Of a stretch of 34,700 bases of DNA, positions 9,001-17,254 are shown one piece after another. This DNA is from an uncultured Prevotellaceae bacterium. GTDB lineage: Bacteria; Bacteroidota; Bacteroidia; Bacteroidales; Bacteroidaceae. The stretch is from positions 1-34,700 of the forward strand of contig CALZQV010000008.1 of the NCBI GenBank assembly GCA_945828295.1, read 5' to 3'. The translations under genes were made by a program, and so were the position numbers. The stretch's first letter is position 1. Each line of letters begins with the position of its first letter. The notes beneath the pieces are model-generated. The model did no database searches. It was not told where the DNA came from and saw only the letters and a list, made by a program, of their open reading frames with translations.

Positions 9001-9867
9001 TGCCTTTTCGCGCTCAACCAGTTGGGCGAGGGCTTCGGTGGTTCCGTCGGTCGAGTGGTTGTCGATGACGAAGACGTTGAAGGGGAAGCCGGTCTTCTGG
9101 GACAGGGCCGAGGCGACGGCATCCTCGATGGTGCGCACGCGGTTGCGTACGGGGATGATAACGCTTGCCTCGACGGGCATTTCCTCGCGGTTGAGCACGA
9201 TTTGGTCGTACTCACCGGCTGCCAGGTGGGCGTTGATTTGGCGGAGGTGGCGCGTTACGGCGCGCTCCATTTCCATCTGGCGTGTGCGGTTGCGTGGGTC
9301 AACGTAGTCGAACTGGCGCTGGCCGCTCAGGCGGGTGTCGGTCTCCACCTCGGTGTAGAGGTACTCGCTGACGTGGAGTGGCAGCATGCTGCGCGAGAGG
9401 AAGAGCCGCAGGTCGTAGAGGCCGGCGTGGTGGTAGGGGTGGAGCATCCCCTGCTCGAAGTACTGCTTCAGGCACTCGGTGCGCAGGAGCAGCAGCGAGC
9501 CCATGGCAAAGTCGTCGCGCACGCTGCCCAGCTGGTAGTCGATGAGGGGCCGGTGCTGGCGCTGTCCGTCGGGCAGCACGGTGTCGTGGTCGGCATAGAC
9601 CAGCGTGGCCCCGCTGTCGTCGGCAATGGTGACCAGTCGGGTCAGTGCCTCGTAGCCCAGTTCCAGTGGCCAGGCCTTCATATATAATAAGGTATAACGC
9701 GCGTGCGCGATGTTGGCAATCTCCTGCAGGGCCCGGGTCGAGAAGGGGGCTTCCTTCAGGTGGTTCACGCTGGCCACGTTTGGGTCGGCCTGTAGCTGTC
9801 GGATGGTTTGCTGTGCCTGTTCCTCGCTCTCGTAGGGCACGAAACAGTCGATGCTGGGCTTTCTCAT
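6007..9867 (-). CDS. Multidomain protein: two GT2-like regions, GalT/HIT-like (DUF4922-type) region, C-terminal SpoIID/LytB domain
   Basis: 1286 aa; [25 protein letters not shown] (GT2); [10 protein letters not shown] and [13 protein letters not shown]...[10 protein letters not shown] (GalT-like CxxC and HxHxQ); [16 protein letters not shown]...AVISRSW and [15 protein letters not shown] (SpoIID). No obvious signal peptide. Confidence 0.85.
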   Translation of the reverse strand: MRKPSIDCFVPYESEEQAQQTIRQLQADPNVASVNHLKEAPFSTRALQEIANIAHARYTLLYMKAWPLELGYEALTRLVTIADDSGATLVYADHDTVLPDGQRQHRPLIDYQLGSVRDDFAMGSLLLLRTECLKQYFEQGMLHPYHHAGLYDLRLFLSRSMLPLHVSEYLYTEVETDTRLSGQRQFDYVDPRNRTRQMEMERAVTRHLRQINAHLAAGEYDQIVLNREEMPVEASVIIPVRNRVRTIEDAVASALSQKTGFPFNVFVIDNHSTDGTTEALAQLVEREKAAGRPDRLIHLIPERTDLGIGGCWNLAIHDPRCGRFAVQLDSDDLYSSPATLQRIVDTFYQENAAMVIGSYRMCNFQLETLPPGLIDHREWTEANGRNNALRINGLGAPRAFFTPVLRDIQIPNTSYGEDYALGLMLSRRYRIGRIYDELYLCRRWEGNSDAALSTEAVNRNNLYKDQLRTHEIRARQRLNELWQHEVNADEIEQFHASEIANWPEAAERYAALANVQTRELKKPENNPTLGTFASEGLVVQWNPARIVSTGASIDPKTIQQRPCFLCNHNRPKEQHCLATEKHYEILLNPFPILPGHLTIPTRRHQPQSIFAHFNTLRHLAWNMPRHIVFYNGPECGASCPDHCHLQAGLRGTLPIERDWKQYDTQLQKIYPITTQQEAELEESGNKRGCGLYLLTTWACPVFVIRSMPTAPDSVLCQRLYDALPMPEGCDAQQDAYTPCEPRMNIISWHQEWGAGRDDEIVTLVFPRKKHRPECYYAQGDEQILVSPGALDMGGLIITPREEDFRRLTLERAVDILREVTMTDSELAPIIEKLKGEPAQAAEQPAEDDNHREDEPEVSVGIMTTSELTFCLNGEFRAKGTLVTGQQTVTIEDGALKWNGNIYHDLTLRPQTDEASFSLYGVTIGKQFHWERQEVQTFQGKLQLLVDEGKIVAINVLPVEQYLTSVISSEMKATCPLEFLKASAVISRSWLMAQINKRKNGTGHAFFQFTKTNSELIRWHDQEEHTIFDVCADDHCQRYQGISRQISPQVMRAIEETRGQVLTSNGDICDARFSKCCGGVTNDYENCWDNTPHSYLHALRDIMGNHEPMDLSNEEAARQWILDTPPSACNTQDRSLLETVLNDYDQETQDFYRWTVEYSQEELHQLVTERLGRDLGAILALEPVERGRSGHLVRLRIVGSEASFTIGKELEIRRTLSQTHLFSSAFVADTADTHDGIPQRFILHGAGWGHGVGMCQIGAAVLATQGQPYDSILRHYYDGAQVDKLWD

Positions 9868-9890
9868 TGCTGTTTTTTCCGTTTTGCATA

Positions 9891-9898
9891 CAAACTTA
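9891..9898 (-). promoter_or_regulatory. -7 box (TAAGTTTG on minus) for the 9867-6007 gene
   Basis: CAAACTTA on plus, matching TAnnTTTG, 23 nt upstream of the ATG. Confidence 0.5.
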
Positions 9899-9984
9899 CA
9901 AAATTATCGCGAAACGGCGACATTTTCGTCCAACAAAAGTTGCTTCGCGGGGCCCTGATTTTTCGGGGCTCGACGGTCGCTGCA

Positions 9985-10072
9985 TCGACGAGCCTCCGTC
10001 AATGCGTCGACGAGGCTCCGTCAATGCGTCGACGAGGCTCCGTCAATGCGTCGACGAACCGGGGTCGTTGAG
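9985..10072. repeat. 22-bp tandem repeat tcgacgaggctccgtcaatgcg, 3 near-perfect copies plus one diverged copy
   Basis: 9985-10006, 10007-10028 and 10029-10050 (one mismatch among the three), then tcgacgaaccggggtcgttgag at 10051-10072. Confidence 0.95.
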
Positions 10073-10137
10073 ACCCCCATTTTCCGGGCCTGCAGAAAAA
10101 AGTGGAAAAAGACTGAAAAGTTTTGACAGAAAATACC

Positions 10138-10145
10138 TATCTTTG
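10138..10145 (+). promoter_or_regulatory. -7 box TATCTTTG for the deoxysugar operon
   Basis: TATCTTTG 28 nt upstream of ATG 10174. Confidence 0.55.
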
Positions 10146-10173
10146 TATCGTAACAACAGTTTTCCTGACAACC

Positions 10174-11640
10174 ATGAAACACTTCTTAGCAGTGGACCTT
10201 GGCGCCACCAGTGGGCGCACGGTGTTGGCCTCATTCGACGGCGAACGTGTGGAAATGCGCGAGTTCACGCGCTTCAAGAATCCCCAAATCCCCATCTCGG
10301 GCCACCTCTTCTGGGACCTGCCCCACCTCTACAACGAGATACTAACGGCCCTGAAACAGGTGGCGAGCGAGGGCATCGAGCTCACCTCGCTGGGCATCGA
10401 CACCTGGGGCTGCGACTTCGCCTTCTTCGGCGCCGACGGCCAGTTGCTGGGCCTTCCCTACTGCTACCGCGACAGCCACACCGACGGCGCCATCGAGCGC
10501 TTCTTTGCCGACCACATGCCGGCCCGCGAGCTCTACGACCGCACGGGCATTCAGTTCATGCCCTTCAACTCCCTGTTCCAGCTCGACACCCTGCGCCGCA
10601 ACGTCTCTTCGGCCCTTGGCGCGGCTGAGAAGATACTCTTCATCCCCGATGCGCTCACCTACATGCTCACGGGCAACGCCGTGTGCGAATATACCGTCTT
10701 GAGCACCAGTCAGATGCTGAACCCCAAGCAGGGCGACATCGATGAGGAACTTCTGGACCGGCTGCAGCTCAGCCGCTCAAAGTTCGGTCCGCTGGTGCAG
10801 CCCGGCCACCAAGCCGGATGCCTCACCCAGCAGGTGCAAACCGCCTGCGGCCTCGGCCCCGTGCCCGTGGTCTGCGTGGGCGGTCACGACACGGCATCGG
10901 CCGTTGCCGCCGTGCCTGCCGAGGACGAGGAATATGCCTATCTTTCCTGCGGCACGTGGTCGCTCCTGGGCATCGAGAGCCGGCATGCCATCATCACGGA
11001 CAAGAGTTTCGAATATAACTTCACCAACGAGGGCGGGCTCGACGGCACGACGCGCTTCCTGAAGAACATCTGCGGCCTGTGGCTCTTCGAGAACTGCCGC
11101 AAGGAGTTCACCGGCGTGCCCTCCGACGTGAACGAGCTGAACGCCCTGTGCCACGCCAGTTCGTTCGACAGTCTCATCCTGCCCGACGACCCCCTCTTTG
11201 CCCATCCCGACTCGATGACGGACGCCATCAGCCAGTTCTGCCAGCAGACGGGACAGGCCCTGCCGCAAGAGCCTGCCGACTACGTGCGCTGCATCTTCCG
11301 CTCGCTGGCCCTGCGCTACCGCCAGGTGCTGGAAATCCTCGGTGAAATGGCCGATTTTCCGCTCCGCCGGCTCCATGTCATCGGCGGCGGAAGCCTCAAT
11401 CGCCACCTGATGCAGTGGACCGCCGACGCCACGGGGCTCCCCGTCATTGCAGGCCCCGCCGAGGGCACGGCCCTGGGTAATACGCTGGTGCAGGTGCGCG
11501 CCGCCGGAGGCGTCGACACGCTCACCGACATGCGCCGCATCGTGGCCCGCAGCATCGAGCTGAAACACTACAGCCCCAACCACACCCCAGACTGGGAACA
11601 GGCCTACGCCCGATTCCTGAAGCTGGCTCCCCGTAAATAA
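10174..11640 (+). CDS. rhaB: Rhamnulokinase-like FGGY-family carbohydrate kinase
   Basis: MKHFLAVDLGATSGRTVL, LGIDTWGCDFAF, YRDSHTDG, TGIQFMPFNSLFQL and VGGHDTASAVAAVP. Start set at ATG 10174; the track start 10123 precedes the promoter. Confidence 0.85.
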   Translation: MKHFLAVDLGATSGRTVLASFDGERVEMREFTRFKNPQIPISGHLFWDLPHLYNEILTALKQVASEGIELTSLGIDTWGCDFAFFGADGQLLGLPYCYRDSHTDGAIERFFADHMPARELYDRTGIQFMPFNSLFQLDTLRRNVSSALGAAEKILFIPDALTYMLTGNAVCEYTVLSTSQMLNPKQGDIDEELLDRLQLSRSKFGPLVQPGHQAGCLTQQVQTACGLGPVPVVCVGGHDTASAVAAVPAEDEEYAYLSCGTWSLLGIESRHAIITDKSFEYNFTNEGGLDGTTRFLKNICGLWLFENCRKEFTGVPSDVNELNALCHASSFDSLILPDDPLFAHPDSMTDAISQFCQQTGQALPQEPADYVRCIFRSLALRYRQVLEILGEMADFPLRRLHVIGGGSLNRHLMQWTADATGLPVIAGPAEGTALGNTLVQVRAAGGVDTLTDMRRIVARSIELKHYSPNHTPDWEQAYARFLKLAPRK

Positions 11641-11668
11641 TAACGTAACACAATAAAACCAAAAAGTC

Positions 11669-13099
11669 ATGGCAAAACCATTAGTCGAAACAAAGGCCCG
11701 CGTGGGTGTGTTCAGCATAGCCCTGCAAGCCTACCTTCCCCAGTTTCCTCAGCTCGTGCCCGAGTTTGAGGCCCAGTATGCAGCCTTCAAGCAGACACTG
11801 CCCCAGAGCATCGAAATCATCGACGGGGGCATGGTGACCACCAAGGAGCAGTCGATGGCTGCCGGCGACAAGTTCCGCGCGGCCGATGTCGACCTCGTCA
11901 TCCTGCAGATGCTCACCTACTGCACGTCATACAACATGCTGCCCGCCGTGCGCGACCTCGATGTGCCCGTCGTCATCGTCAACGTGCAGAAGAAACTGGC
12001 CCCCGACTACGCCAAAACCGACATTCCCACCTGGCTGGGCGAACTCTATGCCTGCGGCGCCATCGGCGAGATGGTGGCCGACCTGAACCGTGCCGGCAAG
12101 CGCTCGGCCGTCATCACAGGCGTCGTCGAGGGTGGCGACCCCGGCGTGCAGGCCGAGATTGAAGACTGGTGCCGTGCCGCACAGGTGCGCCGCCGCTTCC
12201 GCGACACCAACATCGCCCAGATTGGCCGCCCCTATCCCGGCATGATGGACCTCTACATCGACGAGACCAACCTCTACCACCGCATGTTTGTCTACACCAA
12301 GCAGTTCGACTGGGAACAGATGTGGGCCATTGCCGACAACATCACCGACGAGAACGCCATCCGCGCCAAGGCGCAGGACATCCTCGACACCTTCGACATC
12401 GAGGGCGGCGGCACCATCGAGAAAGTATGGGACATGGCCAAGTACGTCGTGGCCTTCGAACAGTGGGTGAAGGACGAAAAGCTGGGCATGATTGCCTCAC
12501 ACTATGCAGGCTTTGCCCAGGGCGTGGCCGGCAAGCTCGACTCCATGCTCATCCCCGCCTTCTCGATGCTCATCAAGCAGCACACGGCCTGCGCCGTCGA
12601 GGGCGACATGAAGGTGGCCATGGCCATGTCTATCCTGAAGACCATCTCGGGCACAGGCACGCTGGCCGAAATGTATAGCATCGACTTCCCCAAGGACATC
12701 TGCATCATCGGCCATTCGGGCTCGGGCGACTTCGACATCTCCCAGGCCCGCAAGCCGACCATGAAGATTGTGCCCGTGTTCCACGGCAAGACGGGCGGTG
12801 GCTACCTCACGCAGTTCTATCCCCCCACAGGTCCCGTCACCTACCTGGCCATCACGCAGGACAAGAACGGCAAGTTCAAGTTCGTCGTGGCCGAGGGCGT
12901 GAACGAGGAGGGGCCCATCTTCATGTTTGGCGACACGAACATGCGCACGAAGTTCTCGCTGCCCTGCCGCGAGTTCGTGAACAAGTGGAGCGAGGCCGGT
13001 CCCACCCACCACATGGCAGCCGCCGTCGGGCGTCACATCGACACCATCCTGAAGGTGGCCAAGATCTTCGACATCGAGTGCGATGTGGTGTGTAGATAA
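11669..13099 (+). CDS. L-arabinose/L-fucose isomerase superfamily protein (AraA-like fold)
   Basis: 476 aa; EGDMKVAMAMSILKTIS, AEMYSIDF, IGHSGSGDFD and GPTHHMA align by eye with AraA GEGDWKTAALLRIMKVMS, MEDYTYHF, GSHMLEVCP and GGAHHT. Confidence 0.8.
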   Translation: MAKPLVETKARVGVFSIALQAYLPQFPQLVPEFEAQYAAFKQTLPQSIEIIDGGMVTTKEQSMAAGDKFRAADVDLVILQMLTYCTSYNMLPAVRDLDVPVVIVNVQKKLAPDYAKTDIPTWLGELYACGAIGEMVADLNRAGKRSAVITGVVEGGDPGVQAEIEDWCRAAQVRRRFRDTNIAQIGRPYPGMMDLYIDETNLYHRMFVYTKQFDWEQMWAIADNITDENAIRAKAQDILDTFDIEGGGTIEKVWDMAKYVVAFEQWVKDEKLGMIASHYAGFAQGVAGKLDSMLIPAFSMLIKQHTACAVEGDMKVAMAMSILKTISGTGTLAEMYSIDFPKDICIIGHSGSGDFDISQARKPTMKIVPVFHGKTGGGYLTQFYPPTGPVTYLAITQDKNGKFKFVVAEGVNEEGPIFMFGDTNMRTKFSLPCREFVNKWSEAGPTHHMAAAVGRHIDTILKVAKIFDIECDVVCR

Positions 13100-13134
13100 T
13101 CATAATTTCTAATTCCTAATTTCTAATTTGGATT

Positions 13135-14466
13135 ATGGCAAAAAATGGAAGTTTAAAGAGTACTCTGGCGGTGTCGCTCACCAATTATCTCGACGCGGGA
13201 GCCATAGTGGCAGGAGCCAGTGGACTCACCCTCTGGCAACAGTACCTCGGACTCTCGGAGGTCCATCTGGGCTGGCTTAACTTCATCAGCGCCAACTGCC
13301 TGGGTGCCGCCATCGGTGCCATCATCGGCGGTCTGCTGGCCGACAAGTACGGGCGCAAGTTCATCTTCACCTACAACCTGCTGGTCTATATGACGGGTGT
13401 GCTGCTGATTATGCTCTCCGTCAACTTCCCCATGCTGCTCTGCGGATTCCTCGTCACCGGCATCTCGGTGGGCGTGGGCGTACCGGCCTCGTGGACTTAT
13501 ATCTCCGAGAGCTCGGAAGTGAACAACCGCGGGCGCAATATCTGCATCTCGCAGATGTCGTGGGGCTTTGGCCCGATGTTCATCCTGCTGCTGGGCATGC
13601 TCTTTGCCCCCGGCGGCCACCTGTTTGGGTGGGTGGAATCGCTGGCCCATGCCATCGGCGGTGCCGACCTGAGCACCGAGGCGCTGAACGTGTTCAGTTC
13701 GCGCGTGGTGTTCTTCTCGCTGTTTGTGGTGGCCTTCATCGCCTGGAACCTGCAGCGCGGTCTGCAGGAGAGCAGTGAGTTTGAGGAAAGCAAGGCTTCG
13801 GGCAAGAAGACGGGACTGTTGGAAAACATCAAGGTGTTGTTCTCCAACCGCATAGCCATGCGCACGGCCCTGTTCCTGGCAACCATCTACCTGACCTGGA
13901 ACCTCGTGGCCTCGGTGATGGGCTTCTTCCAGCCCCACATCTACGAGACGGCGGGCGGCGTCACGAACGAGTACGCCAACATGCTCGCCTGTGCCGGATG
14001 GGCCTTCGTGGTGGGTGTCACCTTTGTGCTCTCGTTCCTGATTGACAAGATGTCGCATAAAATCTTCTACGTGCTGGGACTGCTGGCCGCACTGGCCACG
14101 TGGTTTGTCATCATCGGTGGCGTCAACGGCATGGGCAGCCTTTGGGCATTCTCCATCCTTTGGGGCATCAACGGCGGCCTGTCAGTGCAGATTTTCTATG
14201 CCCTGTGGGGCAGCGAGTTATTCCCCGCCAAGTTCCGTGCCGGAGCACAAGGTATGATGTTCTTCCTCGTGCGTGGCCTGTCGGCCATCTGGGGCCTTGT
14301 GTTCACCCTCATCTATGGCGAGAATGGCGAAGGCTTCACCCTGGCAGCCTGGTGCATGATAGCCCTGCTGCTCATATCGCTGGTGGTGGGCGTCATCGGT
14401 TGCCCCAACACGCGTGGCAAGTCGCTGGAACAAATAACATATGAAAGATACGGAGATAACTATTAA
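13135..14466 (+). CDS. MFS sugar porter family transporter
   Basis: 443 aa, about 12 hydrophobic segments; GGLLADKYGRKFIFTYNLL and LWGSELFPAKFRAGAQG. Confidence 0.85.
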   Translation: MAKNGSLKSTLAVSLTNYLDAGAIVAGASGLTLWQQYLGLSEVHLGWLNFISANCLGAAIGAIIGGLLADKYGRKFIFTYNLLVYMTGVLLIMLSVNFPMLLCGFLVTGISVGVGVPASWTYISESSEVNNRGRNICISQMSWGFGPMFILLLGMLFAPGGHLFGWVESLAHAIGGADLSTEALNVFSSRVVFFSLFVVAFIAWNLQRGLQESSEFEESKASGKKTGLLENIKVLFSNRIAMRTALFLATIYLTWNLVASVMGFFQPHIYETAGGVTNEYANMLACAGWAFVVGVTFVLSFLIDKMSHKIFYVLGLLAALATWFVIIGGVNGMGSLWAFSILWGINGGLSVQIFYALWGSELFPAKFRAGAQGMMFFLVRGLSAIWGLVFTLIYGENGEGFTLAAWCMIALLLISLVVGVIGCPNTRGKSLEQITYERYGDNY

Positions 14467-14470
14467 GACA

Positions 14471-15292
14471 ATGAAAAGCATATTGGACGGACGGCCTGAG
14501 TTGAAGGCCGAAATAGACAAAGTGGCCGAGGTGACAGGTTACCTGTGGCAAAAGGGATGGGCCGAGCGTAATGGTGGCAACATCACAGTGAACGTTACGG
14601 AATACATGGATGAGGAGTGCCGACAGATGCCGGCCATAGCACCTGTGGTGAAGATAGGCATGGTGCTGCCTCAGCTAAAGGGTAAGTATTTCTACTGTAA
14701 GGGTACGGGGAAGCGCATGCGTGACCTGGCCAAGGCTCCCATGCAGAACGGCAGCATCGTGCGCATCTGCGACGACTGCGCCTCGTACGAGATTATTGCC
14801 GACGAACCGGTAGTGCCCACCTCGGAACTGCCCACGCACCTGGCCCTGCAGAATCTGCTCCTGGAGACGGGCAGCACGTACAAGGCTACCCTGCACACCC
14901 ATCCCATCGAACTGGTGGCCATGTCGCACATCCAGCGCTTCCTGCGCGGCGACGAGATGACGCGTGTGCTCTGGTCGATGATTCCCGAGACACTGGCCTT
15001 CGCCCCCCTGGGCATCGGCATCGTGCCCTACGACCTGCCGGGCAGCGTGTCGCTGGCCGAGGCCACCGTGGAACAGGTGAAGACACACGACGTGGTGCTG
15101 TGGGAAAAGCACGGCACCGTGGCCGTGGGCACCGACATCATGGACGCCTTCGACCAGACCGACGTGCTCTGCAAGGCAGCCAACATCTACATGTGTGCCC
15201 GCAGCATGGGCTCCGAACCCGACGGCATGACCGCCGAGGCCATGAAGGAGGTTCAGGACGTATTCAACCTGCCGAAGAAAAGACCTTGTTAA
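14471..15292 (+). CDS. rhaD: Rhamnulose-1-phosphate aldolase (class II aldolase)
   Basis: WQKGWAERNGGNITV, VPTSELPTHL, ATLHTHPIELVAMSH and VLWEKHGTVAVG. ATG 14471 lies just after the MFS stop. Confidence 0.88.
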   Translation: MKSILDGRPELKAEIDKVAEVTGYLWQKGWAERNGGNITVNVTEYMDEECRQMPAIAPVVKIGMVLPQLKGKYFYCKGTGKRMRDLAKAPMQNGSIVRICDDCASYEIIADEPVVPTSELPTHLALQNLLLETGSTYKATLHTHPIELVAMSHIQRFLRGDEMTRVLWSMIPETLAFAPLGIGIVPYDLPGSVSLAEATVEQVKTHDVVLWEKHGTVAVGTDIMDAFDQTDVLCKAANIYMCARSMGSEPDGMTAEAMKEVQDVFNLPKKRPC

Positions 15293-15295
15293 TAT

Positions 15296-15613
15296 ATGAA
15301 AAGATTTGCATTTAAGATGTTCCTGAAGCCCGGGTGCGAGAAGGAATACGAGCGACGCCATGCCGCCATTTGGCCTGAACTGAAGCAGATGATTAAGGAT
15401 CAGGGCGTGGGCAACTACAGCATCTACTGGGACCGCGACACGAATATCCTGTTTGCCTATCAGGAGTGCCAAGGCGAAGGCAGCTCGCAGGACACGACCG
15501 ACGTCGACCCCATCACGCAGCGCTGGTGGGACATGATGGCCGACATCATGGAGGTGAACCCCGACAACTCGCCCGTCACCATCCCCCTGCCCGAACTTTT
15601 CCACATGGACTAA
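15296..15613 (+). CDS. rhaM: L-rhamnose mutarotase
   Basis: 105 aa; FKMFLKPGCEKEYERRHAAIWPEL, NYSIYWD and WWDMMADIME. Confidence 0.92.
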   Translation: MKRFAFKMFLKPGCEKEYERRHAAIWPELKQMIKDQGVGNYSIYWDRDTNILFAYQECQGEGSSQDTTDVDPITQRWWDMMADIMEVNPDNSPVTIPLPELFHMD

Positions 15614-15616
15614 AGC

Positions 15617-17035
15617 GTGAAGGCGGAGGAACGTGTGTACGTGGCCATCGACCTGAAGTCGTTCTACGCTTCGGTCGAGTGCGTGGAACGTGGACTCGAT
15701 CCTCTACGCACAAACTTGGTCGTGGCTGATGAGTCGCGCACCGACAAGACTATCTGCCTGGCCGTGAGCCCCTCGCTGAAGGCCCTGGGCATACCCGGAC
15801 GGCCGCGACTGTTCGAGGTGAGGCAGAAGGCCCGCGGCGTGCCGTTCATCATCGCCCCGCCCCGTATGCGCTTCTACATCGAGTACAGCACGCGCATCTA
15901 TCAGATTTATCTCCGCTACGTCTCTGCCGAGGACATCCACGTCTATTCCATCGACGAGGTGATGATGGACGTCACCAACTATCTGGCCACCTACAAGATG
16001 ACGGCACGCGAACTGGCGAAGCGCATCATGCAAGACGTGGTGGCCGAGACGGGCATAACGGCCACGGCGGGCATCGGCACGAATCTCTACCTGGCCAAGG
16101 TGGCCATGGACATCGTGGCCAAGCATGCCGAGCCCGACGCCGACGGGGTGCGCATGGCTGAGCTCGACGAGATGTCGTACCGTCGTCAGTTGTGGAACCA
16201 CCGTCCGCTCACCGACTTCTGGCGTGTGGGCCGTGGCATAGCCGCAAAGCTGATGATGTACGGCATGGACACGATGGGCAAGGTGGCCCGCTGCTCAATC
16301 AGGAACGAGGACCTTCTTTACCGTCTCTTCGGCGTCAACGCCGAGTTGCTGATTGACCATGCCTGGGGATGGGAACCCTGCACGATTGACTACATCAAGG
16401 CCTACCGACCCGAAACCAATTCGCTGTCGAGCGGTCAGGTGCTGACGGAACCCTACACCACGGAGAAGGCGAGAGTGGTAATCCAGGAGATGGCCGACGG
16501 CATGGCGTTGGAACTGGTGAGCAAGCGGCTGGTGTGCGACCAGCTGGTGGTGACCCTTGGCTACGACGTCGAGAACCTCACGCGCCCCGAAATACGCGTG
16601 AAGTATCACGGCGAGGTGGTGACCGACCATTATGGGCGCCAGGTGCCCAAGCACAGTCACGGGACGGCCAACCTCGAGTATTCCACATCGTCGCTGCACG
16701 TAATCACCGAGGCTGTCAAGGAAGTGTTTGACCGCATTGCAAACCCCGATTTGCTCATCCGCCGGCTGAACCTCACGGTCAACCACGTGGTGAGGGAGGA
16801 GACGTTGCAGCGCGAGCATCCCACGGGGCAGCTCGACCTCTTCACCGACTACGAGGCGATGGCCCGCGAACGTGAGCAGCGCGAGGCACGGCTGGCCAAG
16901 GAGCGGCGCATACAGGAAGCCCGACTGAAGATTAAGGAACGCTTTGGCAAGAATGCCATCCTGCGCGGGCTGAACTTTGCCGAGGGCGCTACGGCCAAGG
17001 AGCGTAACCGGCAGATTGGCGGCCACAAGGCTTAA
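15617..17035 (+). CDS. Y-family DNA polymerase (UvrX/YqjW-like translesion polymerase)
   Basis: 472 aa, GTG start; VAIDLKSFYASVECVERGLDP, YSIDEVMMDVT, TATAGIGTNLYLAKVAMD; clamp-binding QLDLF; C-terminus RFGKNAILRGLNFAEGATAKERNRQIGGHKA. Confidence 0.93.
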   Translation: MKAEERVYVAIDLKSFYASVECVERGLDPLRTNLVVADESRTDKTICLAVSPSLKALGIPGRPRLFEVRQKARGVPFIIAPPRMRFYIEYSTRIYQIYLRYVSAEDIHVYSIDEVMMDVTNYLATYKMTARELAKRIMQDVVAETGITATAGIGTNLYLAKVAMDIVAKHAEPDADGVRMAELDEMSYRRQLWNHRPLTDFWRVGRGIAAKLMMYGMDTMGKVARCSIRNEDLLYRLFGVNAELLIDHAWGWEPCTIDYIKAYRPETNSLSSGQVLTEPYTTEKARVVIQEMADGMALELVSKRLVCDQLVVTLGYDVENLTRPEIRVKYHGEVVTDHYGRQVPKHSHGTANLEYSTSSLHVITEAVKEVFDRIANPDLLIRRLNLTVNHVVREETLQREHPTGQLDLFTDYEAMAREREQREARLAKERRIQEARLKIKERFGKNAILRGLNFAEGATAKERNRQIGGHKA

Positions 17036-17089
17036 TCGGCCTCTGCCCACGGAATAAGAACTAAAGATAAAGCTACAAGGTTAAAGGAA

Positions 17090-17254
17090 ATGGACGAATA
17101 CGACGACATCATCAACCTGCCGCACCCCACGTCGACGCGCCATCCGCGCATGTCGATGATGCAGCGCGCGGCCCAGTTTGCCCCCTTCGCAGCCTTGTCG
17201 GGCCACCACGAAGCCATTGCCGACACGGCTCGGCGCAACGAAGAATCCTATTAA
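17090..17254 (+). CDS. YolD-like small protein, 54 aa (not in the supplied track)
   Basis: Translation MDEYDDIINLPHPTSTRHPRMSMMQRAAQFAPFAALSGHHEAIADTARRNEESY; DIINLPH...RHPRMS...RAAQFAPFAAL resembles the core of YolD-like proteins adjacent to Firmicutes Y-family polymerases. Confidence 0.8.
   Translation: MDEYDDIINLPHPTSTRHPRMSMMQRAAQFAPFAALSGHHEAIADTARRNEESY

Noticed and set aside
9985-10072. Considered as a CRISPR array
   Set aside because: Units abut with no unique spacers and no cas genes nearby; the same applies to 1-110 and 21929-22015.
9645-10628. 327-aa plus-strand ORF crossing the 22-bp repeats
   Set aside because: Spans the divergent intergenic region and runs out of frame into the kinase gene; the repeated peptide merely reflects the tandem DNA repeat.
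11669-13099. Considered as classical FucI or RhaA
   Set aside because: Too short for a FucI of about 590 aa and lacks RhaA-like sequence; metal-site motifs align best by eye with AraA. Exact substrate left open.
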